NCBI RefSeq assembly: GCF_000331025.1
Contig: NC_020055.1
Location: 3,443,370 to 3,507,369, forward strand
Origin: Maridesulfovibrio hydrothermalis AM13 = DSM 14728
GTDB taxonomy: Bacteria; Desulfobacterota; Desulfovibrionia; Desulfovibrionales; Desulfovibrionaceae
DNA length: 64,000 nt
Direction of reading: 5' to 3'
Under the pieces are notes generated by a model. That model saw only the letters and a program-made list of their open reading frames with translations. It had not been told where the DNA came from and searched no databases. Shown piece by piece: positions 34,580 through 43,766 of this stretch (the first letter of the stretch is position 1; every line of letters starts with the position of its first letter). The position numbers and the translations under genes were made by a program.

Positions 34580-35236
34580 TTAAAAAGATTTCATAGATGA
34601 GAACAGGTCAACTAAAAATTTCTTTGTACGTGCGGAAATCCCAGGCGCGCCACTTTCTCTGGGACCGGCCACATTCATGGACTTCACGCCTTCAGCATTA
34701 ATCCATGCTGCTACTGTCTGACCGGCATCAGCGGAGTCAAGTGACACCACGGCAATGGGTTTTCCATGCTTTTGAGCAAGGCGGATAGTCAAAGCCGTTC
34801 CGCGGGATTCACAACTACCCGGGAAAACCAGTGTGCCATCTGAATCAAGTACATTTTTCTCAGTCCTTTTCCAATACTGCCCGTCTGCCATTTCCTGCAT
34901 ATTGTATATAAAAGGGATAGGACCGTCCTCCGCAATACGCCCTTTAGGACACCAGCCCCGATGCGGTAACCCTGACGCAATAGCGGCATCAAGCGCCCCG
35001 CGATCCACTCCGGTCTGACCGCCTGATATAATCGTAAATCCGTCCGGAAGTACTTTTCTGCCATCTTTAAAAACTTTACTTTTTACATCCTGCAGTTCTC
35101 CGCAATTAGGACAACGCAATAACTGACAACTTTCTATTAAGGCTGGAATCTCTTCAAAAGTGCTGAGTGAACCTGTCCATAAACACTTTTCACACGACTT
35201 GTATTTGCCGCTTCCATATATAGCTGGTCTTTCCAT
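34580..35236 (-). CDS. SLOG-fold protein (putative molybdenum carrier / YpsA-like) with N-terminal zinc ribbon
   Basis: A protein of about 218 residues. The N-terminal 60 residues hold two CxxC pairs (SCEKCLWTG and LRCPNCGEL) spaced as in a zinc ribbon. The rest is a SLOG/Rossmann-like nucleotide-binding domain with SGGQTGVDRGALDAAI, HRGWCPKGR, FPGSCESRGT and the C-terminal SARTKKFLVD; proteins of this kind are annotated as putative molybdenum carriers and resemble the TIGR00725/YpsA set. The real function is unknown. A start at 35236 is preferred over 35281 because that one lies inside the kinase gene, but neither has a clear ribosome site. It follows the hybrid kinase gene by 13 bases. Confidence 0.7.
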   Translation of the reverse strand: MERPAIYGSGKYKSCEKCLWTGSLSTFEEIPALIESCQLLRCPNCGELQDVKSKVFKDGRKVLPDGFTIISGGQTGVDRGALDAAIASGLPHRGWCPKGRIAEDGPIPFIYNMQEMADGQYWKRTEKNVLDSDGTLVFPGSCESRGTALTIRLAQKHGKPIAVVSLDSADAGQTVAAWINAEGVKSMNVAGPRESGAPGISARTKKFLVDLFSSMKSF

Positions 35237-35249
35237 GTAAGAAGCAATA

Positions 35250-37754
35250 TCAATTATCAGGTAAAATAACAATCTGTACATCAGGAGTTTGTGACAACCG
35301 GTCTAAATCAAGGTTGGCACTTAGCTCCGCAGTAATAAATATTGTTCCTTTGAAGCCGGATTCAACCTTACCCCACAAATCTGAAGGAGCGCAGTAGTTG
35401 ATTTTACCCGGACAAATCACGAGCAGATTTTCAGATGGAAGATTTTTCTCCTGCCCCAGAACCATGCAGGGATCAGTCATCATCAAGTCTTCCTGCAACA
35501 GACCATGAACAGTTTCCACCAGCCTCTTTTCATCAATGGGCTTAATCATCGCAGCATCGCCCCCGACTTTCTCTCCCTCAGCCAAAGCACTGATGACAAT
35601 TACAGGTATATGCCGCGTTGAGGGATCTTTGCGTAAAGCGCGTATGGCCTGTTCACCATCCATTACCGGCATTTTAAGGTCCATAGTGATCAGTTGCGGC
35701 ATCCTCTTTTGAGCTGTTTCAACCGCCTCCTGACCATTGGTTACGGTTATAATCCGGTAACCTTCTTCTTCAAGCACCTGAGAAAGAAACTCGTTAAGTG
35801 CCGGATCATCATCAGCGACCATGATTAAAGGACTGTCCGCACTTCCCGGACGAGCCTCTCCAGAAGCGACCTTTGAAATCTGGACCGGAGCAGCTTGATA
35901 TTCCTCCGGTGATCCTATTTCAAGCGTGAAATGAAAAGAACTTCCCAAACCTATTTTACTATCCACCCAGATGCGCCCGCCATGATGATCAACAATCTGC
36001 TTACAGATAGGCAGGCCCAGTCCGGTCCCTTTCGGTTTTCCGGTCAGAGTATCGCCGGCCTGCTTAAATCTTTCAAAAATTTTCTTTTGATCTTCAGGCG
36101 AAATACCACTTCCTGTATCGCTTACACTGACCAGAATTTCACCTTCATGCGCCCGCGCTGTACAGGTTATTGAACCGGAATTTGTAAATTTAACCGCGTT
36201 GGAAATCAGGTTGACCATGACCTGAAGAATCCTGTCCCGATCTCCATAGAGAGTTGGCAGATTTTCTTCAACATCCACAATCAATTCCAACTGCTTAGGC
36301 TGCCACAGGGGAGTAGTTGTCTGCATTGAGGTAGTAAGAACTTCGCTCATATCGACAGGAACTTTTCTCCAGTCAACCTTACCGGATTCCATCTTGGCAA
36401 TATCAAGAACATCATTAATCAGCTCAGTAAGACGTTGTCCCTCTGAAACAATAATCCCTATATTATCCTGTACCTGTGTTATGGCCTTTTGTGTCTTTTT
36501 GTCCGGAGCGTTGCAGATAGGAAAAATACTCTTATCAAGCTTCTTCCTGATTATCTTGGCAAATCCCAATATTGACGTCATCGGTGTTCTAAGTTCATGG
36601 GATACCGTAGAAATAAAATCGGTCTTGAGATTATCCACCTCTTTTTCATAGGTGATATCCCGGACAAGAATTATCGCCCCAAGGCAGATAGGCTCGCTCT
36701 CATCTGATTCCCATTTATGAATAGGAGTGGCCACAGCTTTGACAGTCCTCCTGCCCGGGAGTTTTATTTCTGAAGAATAAACCTCATGCTCACAACCTTT
36801 GACCAGATTAAAAAGCCTGATCATCTCATCCGAGAAAAAGGACTCGATATCTTTACCTTTTACATCTTCATCAGTTAAATTAAAAAGCTCACCAAGAGCA
36901 GGGTTGGTAAGTGAAATTTTGCCGTTAATATCTACAACCAGCAACCCGTCAGCAAGGTTGTCCATGATGACTTCCATGTAGGTAAGCGTATCCTGCAACT
37001 CGCTGGTCGCATTACCCACCGCCCGCTCCAGTCCGGCGATAAGCGTTGTCAGTTCACCTGCCATATTTTTCATGGTCCCTGCCAGAAGACCTATCTCATC
37101 CTTGGAGGTAATTTCAACATCAGCCGTAAAATCATGGTCAGCAAGCTTCTTGGCATACTCAGTCAATTGGTTTAGCGGCTCTGAAATACGTTTAACCATT
37201 GTGTATAGCAGAAAAACACTCCCCCAGAAAATAAAGAACATTACCACTTGCAATTTAGCGATGGCTATCCAGACATACTTATTAATTATACCTTTATCCA
37301 TGCCGACATGGACATAACCAGCCATCCCAGCAAGTATAGGTTTGGTAATATCAATGACATCCCCGATATCAGGAATATCAAGCTCCCTTATAAAAATGGT
37401 TTCAGGGTGAATATTACCATATGCCAACACTTCAGGTACGCGGGGGACAAAGGTATGCGAAATAATATCTCCGTCGGCATCCTGCACATATACATAAGCA
37501 GCACCGTCGCTGGCTTTGAACTGATCAATCATGGACTGAATGGTGGAAGAATCTCTGTTAAGCAGAATTTCTACACTGGAACTGGCTATACTGCTGGCAA
37601 TGGCTTTACCTTTACTGATATATTCATCAACCATATGATTATGCAATGTAAGGGCGGAAATAAGTGACATGGAACATGAAATTACCCCGAATAAAACAAA
37701 GTTCAGGAGCAGAGTTTTCTGAAAAATCTTGCTCATCCTCATCTTCATGATCAT
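35250..37754 (-). CDS. Hybrid sensor histidine kinase (Cache-HAMP-PAS-HisKA-ATPase-receiver)
   Basis: An approximately 834-residue kinase. An N-terminal membrane helix is followed by a periplasmic single-Cache-like domain (HTFVPRVPEV, GYVHVGMDK), a second helix, HAMP (about 185-235), PAS (about 255-365), HisKA with His near 386 (VSHELRTPM), an ATPase with NLISNAVKF, DTGSGI and GTGLGL, and a receiver with DDDPALNEF, MDLKMPVMDG and KPIDE. The last 100 residues form an unassigned domain. The gene overlaps the upstream binding-protein gene (ATGA), so the two are coupled and the binding protein is the likely sensing partner. Starting at 37754 keeps the ATGA overlap; a start at 37748 has a better-spaced GGAG. 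Confidence 0.9.
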   Translation of the reverse strand: MIMKMRMSKIFQKTLLLNFVLFGVISCSMSLISALTLHNHMVDEYISKGKAIASSIASSSVEILLNRDSSTIQSMIDQFKASDGAAYVYVQDADGDIISHTFVPRVPEVLAYGNIHPETIFIRELDIPDIGDVIDITKPILAGMAGYVHVGMDKGIINKYVWIAIAKLQVVMFFIFWGSVFLLYTMVKRISEPLNQLTEYAKKLADHDFTADVEITSKDEIGLLAGTMKNMAGELTTLIAGLERAVGNATSELQDTLTYMEVIMDNLADGLLVVDINGKISLTNPALGELFNLTDEDVKGKDIESFFSDEMIRLFNLVKGCEHEVYSSEIKLPGRRTVKAVATPIHKWESDESEPICLGAIILVRDITYEKEVDNLKTDFISTVSHELRTPMTSILGFAKIIRKKLDKSIFPICNAPDKKTQKAITQVQDNIGIIVSEGQRLTELINDVLDIAKMESGKVDWRKVPVDMSEVLTTSMQTTTPLWQPKQLELIVDVEENLPTLYGDRDRILQVMVNLISNAVKFTNSGSITCTARAHEGEILVSVSDTGSGISPEDQKKIFERFKQAGDTLTGKPKGTGLGLPICKQIVDHHGGRIWVDSKIGLGSSFHFTLEIGSPEEYQAAPVQISKVASGEARPGSADSPLIMVADDDPALNEFLSQVLEEEGYRIITVTNGQEAVETAQKRMPQLITMDLKMPVMDGEQAIRALRKDPSTRHIPVIVISALAEGEKVGGDAAMIKPIDEKRLVETVHGLLQEDLMMTDPCMVLGQEKNLPSENLLVICPGKINYCAPSDLWGKVESGFKGTIFITAELSANLDLDRLSQTPDVQIVILPDN

Positions 37755-38992
37755 TTGCTCCACCTTTTCCAATCAGTTAAAGGCACAAATTTTCCATCAC
37801 TTACAGTCGTGTAGTAGACCTCGTCCACACCCTGATGTTTACCTCTCCCGAAGCTGACATCCGTTCCGATTCCAATGTCCAGATTTCTGATGGACAAGGT
37901 GGCCGCGTAAATATTGCCGGAATACTGAGGCATATCAAGCCGCTTCAAAATGTTAACCATGACCTTTGCATTCAGATATCCTTCAAAACTGATACAGCTG
38001 AAAGGCAGCGGATCATACCCTTTACCGAATCCTTCAGGAGGCGGCGGGTTTTTGCTCATAGCTTCACGGTATTCCCTTACGGCAGGTAGAGAAGTATCTT
38101 CATAACTGGGAACAGTCTGGGAATTAATAAGATTATCTGTGTAATTTTTCCCACTCTTTTTCTCAAGGTCGTTCAAAAGCCCCACCATATTTTCACTGCC
38201 CACAAATGAAAGATTACAGATTGGAATATTTATTCCGGCATCCCGGGCATCGCGAATAAAAGCTGCGCAAGCTTCGTAAGCCCCTATTGATATGATTGCA
38301 TCAGGGCTTGCTTCCGCGAGAATTTCCACCTGCCGCTTCATGGAGTCATCAAATCCGGCCCCGCGTCTATAAGTAGCTTCAGCCGCAATATTTAAGTTCT
38401 TCTCCCTGAGGGCTTTTCTTATACCATCCCAGCCGCTTCTCCCGTAAGCATCAGCCTGATAGAATACTGCAATGCGGTTACGGCCGACCATATAAAGGTT
38501 ATGGACCAGCCCCCACGTTTCCTGACGGTAGGATGCCCGCAGATTGAAAACGAATTCTTCGTAAGGAAACTCTCTTTGAGGTTGCGCCCCGGTGAAAGGG
38601 AAAAACAAAAAGATGGGTTTTTTAGAATTGAAATGTTTGATGACCGGCAGAACTCTGGTGACCGTAGGAGTTCCTACATAATTAAAAAGGCAGGTTACAT
38701 CTTCATTTTCAACCAGTTTGATGGTGTTCCGTATAGCCGGAAGAGGATTATAGCCGTCGTCGTAATATTTAATTACCACCTTTCTCCCGCCGATACCGCC
38801 ATCAGCGTTGATTTTATCAAAATATGCCTGCGATCCCCTGTACAGCTCGATCCCAAGCCCCTTGCTGTGACCGGTAAAAGCAGCTGACATCCCCAGAACC
38901 AAAGGTTCTAAGGGCTTAGCAATAGCGGGCGAGCAAAAAAAGAGTAAAGAAAATAGGAAAAACAGGACTGACTTGAAACGGACTATATTCAT
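37751..38992 (-). CDS. Periplasmic type-I substrate-binding protein paired with the hybrid kinase
   Basis: A 413-residue LivK/AmiC-like binding protein with a Sec signal peptide (1-25, FSLLFFCSPAIA). The two lobes are visible through LGMSAAFTGHSKGLG (ligand-loop region), YDDGYNPLPAIRNT, LFNYVGTPTVTRVL and VFYQADAYGRSG. It is clearly a paralogue of the lipoprotein encoded at 42546 (shared order of YDD, YVGTPT, RPSYxQET-like, AVFYQxDA and YxRG blocks). No ABC permease or ATPase is near. Because it is translationally coupled to a Cache-HAMP kinase, it most likely delivers a small ligand to that kinase rather than to a transporter. Ligand is unknown. Confidence 0.85.
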   Translation of the reverse strand: MNIVRFKSVLFFLFSLLFFCSPAIAKPLEPLVLGMSAAFTGHSKGLGIELYRGSQAYFDKINADGGIGGRKVVIKYYDDGYNPLPAIRNTIKLVENEDVTCLFNYVGTPTVTRVLPVIKHFNSKKPIFLFFPFTGAQPQREFPYEEFVFNLRASYRQETWGLVHNLYMVGRNRIAVFYQADAYGRSGWDGIRKALREKNLNIAAEATYRRGAGFDDSMKRQVEILAEASPDAIISIGAYEACAAFIRDARDAGINIPICNLSFVGSENMVGLLNDLEKKSGKNYTDNLINSQTVPSYEDTSLPAVREYREAMSKNPPPPEGFGKGYDPLPFSCISFEGYLNAKVMVNILKRLDMPQYSGNIYAATLSIRNLDIGIGTDVSFGRGKHQGVDEVYYTTVSDGKFVPLTDWKRWSK

Positions 38993-39093
38993 GCCGGAAA
39001 CCCCGGGTGTTGTTTATAACCGTCTGAGGGGTTCAGGCCCGTCTTTTTAAGCCGGTCCGTCACTTTTTCCGGACAATTTCCGGTATCATCGGG

Positions 39094-40857
39094 CTAGTTC
39101 AAATTGGTTCGAGCAATCTTGCAAAACCTTGGCGACACCGGACGGTCAAGGTTAATTGAGTCCGCCCCGTTTTCAATTTCACAAATGTTTTCAATAAACA
39201 GATTCACCAGATCCTTATCAAGCTTGCCTTCACAAGCCTCAAGAGCAAGGATTTCAAGTGCCCTTGATTTAGGAGTGGCCGGCTTGTAATGACGCTCCTG
39301 AGTAATAGCATCATAAATATCCACAATAGCCAGAATACGACTCTGGATAAGAATCTCATCAGCTTTCAGCCCGGCAGGATACCCAGAGCCGTCCAGTCTT
39401 TCATGATGCTGCCCAATGATGACCAGAAGCTGGGAAAGATCATCCTGAAATGGAATATGCTCCAGAATTCTCTGGCTTTCTGCAGGATGACGTTCAATTT
39501 CCATACGTTCTTCAGAAGTCAGATTCCCCCTGCGCACCAGCAGGCACTTACGCTCATCAGGCTGAATCATATGCACAATAGAACCGTTGACTTGAAACTT
39601 CATATTGCTGATGGAATCAACAAAATCCAGATCCTCTTGCGGCGGGCTTAGTGAAATATTAATCTGTTTAAGACGTTTGTAGTCATCTTCCCACTCCTGT
39701 TCATGATGAAGGCCGAAAAGCTTAAGCCGCATTCCGATTACATCAAGCATGGATTTGGGCAGACGGGTCTTTTTGGTAAGCACTTCTTCCTTGATACCTA
39801 TTTTTCCAATGTCGTGCAGAATTCCGGAATAAAAAATTTCTCTTAACTGTTCATCGGAAAAAGAGATTCCCGCAAAACAGCCATCCTCATGCCCGACAAG
39901 CTGCGCAAAGGAAACGGCCAGATGCGCTACTCTTTCTGAATGCCCTGCTGTAAACGGGTCCCGCGCATCAATTGCTTCAGCCAAAGCTTTGAGCAAGGCG
40001 TCCATAAGAACTCTGATGGATTCAAAATTATAGGCATTGCTGATGGAGATACCTGCAACAGAGGCAAGCGTGGAAACATGTTTCAGATGTGCTGCATTAA
40101 AAGAGTTGGTGCTGCATGAAGTAAGAATAAGCACGCCTTCACAAACACTCGGCGAAGGAATGGGCATAATCAGAAGAGAACTGATATTATCCGGCAGCTT
40201 GCTGCATCTGTCGTCGTGAGCAACATCATTAATTATCTCGCCGCGCAGACTGGCTATAACATCTTTAAAAAGTGAACATTCCACAAGTTCTTCAAATGTA
40301 TCCAGATCAAATTCCCCGAAGCTGTCAAAAACAGAAAAGCCTTCCTCTTCCGGAAGAAAGACCACCCCCATATCCGCAGGCAGAGCAGAAGTCCTGCACT
40401 CATTGCTCAATGCGCGAATAACATCCTTGAGCCGCAAAGAATTGTTAAGCTCCACAATAGATCGGTGCAGCAAAGCAAGCTCACGATATTTAGACAGTGT
40501 CTCTTCGCCGATCTGCCTTCTGGCCGCTTCGGATTCAATATGATTTGCTATGGAAAAAGAGGTCAGTTCGAGGACAGAGTTAATACGGGAAAGTTCACTT
40601 TCAGAAAGTGAACTGAGATCCGGAATATACACGCCGATACTCAGATTCTCTCCAGCGGGGTTTTTAACAGGAACATGGACGGAGTCAGAAAAGGCATGAT
40701 CTAAAGGTTTATCACAAAATAGAGGATAGCTATCAATATAAGCACACAACATCGCGTTCTCAGGGAGCAACGGAGCCGCTTTCTGAAAGAAAGCTTTAAG
40801 CTTCTTCGGTTTAATAAATTTTTTAAGCCGGCTTTCCGGCCTGAGACTCGCATTCAT
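39094..40857 (-). CDS. HD-GYP domain protein, probable c-di-GMP phosphodiesterase
   Basis: A 587-residue cytoplasmic protein. The N-terminal 280 residues contain a GAF-like segment. The HD-GYP domain carries HDIGKIGIK (about residue 348) and the HHERLDGSGYP signature (about 484), then DIYDAIT. The spacing between the two motifs is about 135 residues, roughly twice normal, because a stretch with LFGLHHEQEWEDDY and FVDSISNMKFQVNG is inserted. Despite this the catalytic residues look complete. The gene is transcribed from a receiver gene 11 bases upstream, so the phosphodiesterase is probably controlled by phosphorylation through that receiver. A PilZ-type gene lies on the opposite strand. Confidence 0.85.
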   Translation of the reverse strand: MNASLRPESRLKKFIKPKKLKAFFQKAAPLLPENAMLCAYIDSYPLFCDKPLDHAFSDSVHVPVKNPAGENLSIGVYIPDLSSLSESELSRINSVLELTSFSIANHIESEAARRQIGEETLSKYRELALLHRSIVELNNSLRLKDVIRALSNECRTSALPADMGVVFLPEEEGFSVFDSFGEFDLDTFEELVECSLFKDVIASLRGEIINDVAHDDRCSKLPDNISSLLIMPIPSPSVCEGVLILTSCSTNSFNAAHLKHVSTLASVAGISISNAYNFESIRVLMDALLKALAEAIDARDPFTAGHSERVAHLAVSFAQLVGHEDGCFAGISFSDEQLREIFYSGILHDIGKIGIKEEVLTKKTRLPKSMLDVIGMRLKLFGLHHEQEWEDDYKRLKQINISLSPPQEDLDFVDSISNMKFQVNGSIVHMIQPDERKCLLVRRGNLTSEERMEIERHPAESQRILEHIPFQDDLSQLLVIIGQHHERLDGSGYPAGLKADEILIQSRILAIVDIYDAITQERHYKPATPKSRALEILALEACEGKLDKDLVNLFIENICEIENGADSINLDRPVSPRFCKIARTNLN

Positions 40858-40868
40858 GTGGTATACTA

Positions 40869-41255
40869 TCAGTCCTCTAATTGGAGTATGTTTTTTGCCA
40901 CTTCCAGAATCTCATCAGGATCAAACGGTTTAGTCATGTACCGTTCAGCACCAAGCTCTAAGCCGTGCTTACGATCAACTTCCTGCCCTTTCGCGGTTAA
41001 AAGAATAATTTTAATTGAAGACAGTTCAGGATCTTCCCGAACTTCCTGACAAACTTCATAGCCGTTCATATATGGCATCATAATATCCAGAAAAACCAAC
41101 TGAGGTCTCTCCTCACGAATACAATCAAGCCCTTCCTCACCGTTTTCAGCAGTCAGAAGCTCAATTCCATAGTCGTCTTCAAGCTCTTCCAGAGTCTGTT
41201 CAAGAAGCATCCTGATGTGAACTTCATCATCCACAACTAGAATTTTTCCGGGCAT
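40869..41255 (-). CDS. Single-domain response regulator, partner of the HD-GYP protein
   Basis: A 128-residue receiver with LVVDDEVHI, phosphoacceptor in VFLDIMMPYMNG, Thr in LTAKG and Lys in TKPFDP. The start at 41255 is supported by AGGAG six bases before the ATG; a longer frame from 41276 is not. It reads through into the HD-GYP gene after 11 bases. There is no output domain, so it may act on the phosphodiesterase by direct contact. Which kinase feeds it cannot be told; the two kinases on either side are candidates. Confidence 0.9.
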   Translation of the reverse strand: MPGKILVVDDEVHIRMLLEQTLEELEDDYGIELLTAENGEEGLDCIREERPQLVFLDIMMPYMNGYEVCQEVREDPELSSIKIILLTAKGQEVDRKHGLELGAERYMTKPFDPDEILEVAKNILQLED

Positions 41256-41495
41256 GTGCTCTCCTTTTTTTGCCAAACTGCGTTATATTTACATATTGTA
41301 TTCATTCTCGGCAAGAGTTAGCTTAAGGAAATTAAAATTTATTTACAAAGAAGAACAGCTACTACTATGATTTAGCACCAAAACATATGAATTGTAGCTT
41401 TTTAACCACGAATTACACTATACTGCTGTATGATATTCATCTGATCATACAATCAATTTTAAATCTTTCCACGAATAAACACTACATAATATATT

Positions 41496-42539
41496 ATGAT
41501 GCAATCAAAAGTAGATACCAGATTCCTCGGGACCATCCAAAACTCTTTTTACGGCATCCCCAACCTCCCGGAGCCTGTAAAACAATTTTTCATGTTCCTC
41601 GGCATTGGATTAACCGTTCTCATAATAAGTTATTTTATACGCAAATACGGCGTAATCAACCTAATGACTTCTGGCGTTAAAGAAAGCGTCCGTTCGCTGT
41701 TTTCAAAAAAGAAAAAAACCGCAAAGCCCAAGAAGAACAGTAAAACACCTTGGAAGGCATTGACAGATCAAGACATACTGGAAAGATTAGTCATGACCCG
41801 GGCAGAACTAGATATTTCTGGTGAAAGATCCGGCCAGCGGACTTTAGCTGCAATAGCCAATGTAGCAGGAACTGAAAACATTGATGTAGTTGTTACATTC
41901 AAAGATCTTGTTACAGAATCGCTGCTTATTCCCGGAGCAAAAGTAAAATGTATTTTTGCTGAAATGCTAAAAGATTCCAAAAAAGTTAATGCTTTTGTGG
42001 GGATAGTAAAAAGCTATACCAAAGATAAGGGAGCGGTCATCACCCGCACTTCCTCCTTCGGTTATATTAAACGCAGGGTTTTCGCCCGCCGCAAAGTTGC
42101 CGACCAGCGGTATATTAAAATTAAAATATGGCGTCTGGAAGATGAAAATTTTGATATTGATTTTCTTCTTGATAAAGCTGAGCCGGACATCTTAATTGAT
42201 AACCGTAAAAACGTTGGTGCGGTGATGAAAGTGCCACAGATAATTGATATCTCCAAGGGAGGCATCGCATTATACGGATCTGTCCGCGAAGGAGGAAACA
42301 TGGTTTCCCGCAACGACAAGATTCTGCTTTGCATGCTTATCTACATGCCTAAACGCAAGACCTTTCAACCGCACCTTATTTATGCAGAAGTCCGTGCGGC
42401 AAAGTCTGCCGGAAACGGTATGAGCCGTTTAAGTTTTCAATTCCTGCGCAGCCTTAAAATCCCTGCCCGTAAGCGAAGTACACTTTTTAAAGGACAATCT
42501 GTCATGGCAATGAATCTTGCCCAAAATGAAAAAAACTGA
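41496..42539 (+). CDS. Membrane protein with PilZ-like c-di-GMP-binding domain
   Basis: A 347-residue protein. Near the N-terminus is one membrane helix (about 30-46, FFMFLGIGLTVLIISYF), then a basic segment (KKKKTAKPKKNSK) and a cytoplasmic domain. The PilZ-type pattern is visible as RRVFARRKV (RxxxR, about 190-198) and IIDISKGGIAL (D/NxSxxG, about 249-259), the usual c-di-GMP-binding residues, preceded by a YcgR-like N-domain. Its location next to the HD-GYP gene supports a c-di-GMP role. There is no clear Shine-Dalgarno sequence before the ATG, so the start is uncertain. The target could be motility or surface-related, but that is inference. Confidence 0.7.
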   Translation: MMQSKVDTRFLGTIQNSFYGIPNLPEPVKQFFMFLGIGLTVLIISYFIRKYGVINLMTSGVKESVRSLFSKKKKTAKPKKNSKTPWKALTDQDILERLVMTRAELDISGERSGQRTLAAIANVAGTENIDVVVTFKDLVTESLLIPGAKVKCIFAEMLKDSKKVNAFVGIVKSYTKDKGAVITRTSSFGYIKRRVFARRKVADQRYIKIKIWRLEDENFDIDFLLDKAEPDILIDNRKNVGAVMKVPQIIDISKGGIALYGSVREGGNMVSRNDKILLCMLIYMPKRKTFQPHLIYAEVRAAKSAGNGMSRLSFQFLRSLKIPARKRSTLFKGQSVMAMNLAQNEKN

Positions 42540-42545
42540 GTAAAC

Positions 42546-43766
42546 ATGAAAAAAAATCTGTTCATAATTCCGGCAGTACTGCTTCTTGGAATACTATCAA
42601 TACTCGCTTGCGACCGCTCTGTCTCCGTAAAGGTCCAAGAAGAGAAGCACCCCGGAGTTTTTCCTGACAAAGTAATTCTAGGCTCCTCCCTCGCCCTGGA
42701 AGGACATGCAAGCTACTTAGGAACTCAGACAATTCATGGAGCGCTTGCCTATATCAAGCACATCAACAGGCAGGGAGGAATTCACGGCCGCAAGATTGAA
42801 ATAGTATCTTATGACGATTCCTACGACCCGCCTAAATGTTTGATAAACACCCAGAAACTTATTATTGAGGATAAAATTTTTGCTCTATTTTGTTATGTAG
42901 GAACCCCTACAACAGTAAAAGTTCTACCGCTTGTAGAAGATGCCCGCATCCCTCTTCTGGGTATGTTCACCGGAGCTGATGCACTTCGCAAACCTTTCAA
43001 CCGCTATATAATCAACATCCGCCCTTCCTACTATCAAGAAACCAAAGAAGCCGTCCGCCATATGGTCGAAGACTTGGGGATAACCAGAATTGCTGTTTTT
43101 TATCAGTACGATGCATTTGGATTTGACGGGCTGACCGGTACGGAACTGGCTTTAAAAGAATTCGATCTGGAACCTGTTGCAAGAGGCTCATACACCAGAG
43201 GATCACTTGATGTCAGAGAAGGAGTGCAGCGTATCGAAGACTCGGAAGCGCAGGCAGTTTTTATGATCGGGACAAGCGGTCCCTGCATCAAATTTATGAG
43301 CCAGCTCAGCAAAAAAAATCTGCACCCGGTCTACTACACAGTCTCGTTTATGGGCGCGCGGGAATTTGCCAGAAACCTAGGCGATGAGCAGGACATGGTT
43401 ATCATGTCCCAAGTTGTGCCTCCTTTCAACAAGGATCACGATTTATCAACTTCCGAAGCGGCCAGTTACATTGAACTTCTAAAGCAATATTACCCGCAAG
43501 ACACACCAAACCTTGTCGGACTGGAAGGTTTTTTCAATGCCCGAATATTGATTGAGGGCCTACAACGCAGCGGACGGAAACTCACTAGAGAAAAATTCAT
43601 TAAGGCCATCGAATCCATGAATAAATTTGAAATAGCTCCGGGTATCACCGTTTCTTATGGAAAGAGTGATCATCAAGGCATGGACAAAGTATATTTTACC
43701 CGCTTCAAAAATGGTGGTTTTGAATTGATTAGAGATTGGACTGAGCTTAGAGGGAGGGTTAACTGA
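42546..43766 (+). CDS. Type-I substrate-binding lipoprotein paired with a histidine kinase
   Basis: A 406-residue LivK/AmiC-type binding protein with a lipobox (LSILAC, about residues 17-22), so it is lipid-anchored. Ligand-region blocks are GSSLALEGHASYLG, YDDSYDPPKCL, FCYVGTPTTVKVL and VFYQYDAFGFDG. It is a paralogue of the soluble-type protein at 37751 on the other strand. It overlaps the kinase gene at 43766 by one base. With no transport genes nearby, it is likely the ligand receiver of that kinase. The gene starts seven bases after the PilZ-like gene, so they may share a transcript. Confidence 0.85.
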   Translation: MKKNLFIIPAVLLLGILSILACDRSVSVKVQEEKHPGVFPDKVILGSSLALEGHASYLGTQTIHGALAYIKHINRQGGIHGRKIEIVSYDDSYDPPKCLINTQKLIIEDKIFALFCYVGTPTTVKVLPLVEDARIPLLGMFTGADALRKPFNRYIINIRPSYYQETKEAVRHMVEDLGITRIAVFYQYDAFGFDGLTGTELALKEFDLEPVARGSYTRGSLDVREGVQRIEDSEAQAVFMIGTSGPCIKFMSQLSKKNLHPVYYTVSFMGAREFARNLGDEQDMVIMSQVVPPFNKDHDLSTSEAASYIELLKQYYPQDTPNLVGLEGFFNARILIEGLQRSGRKLTREKFIKAIESMNKFEIAPGITVSYGKSDHQGMDKVYFTRFKNGGFELIRDWTELRGRVN

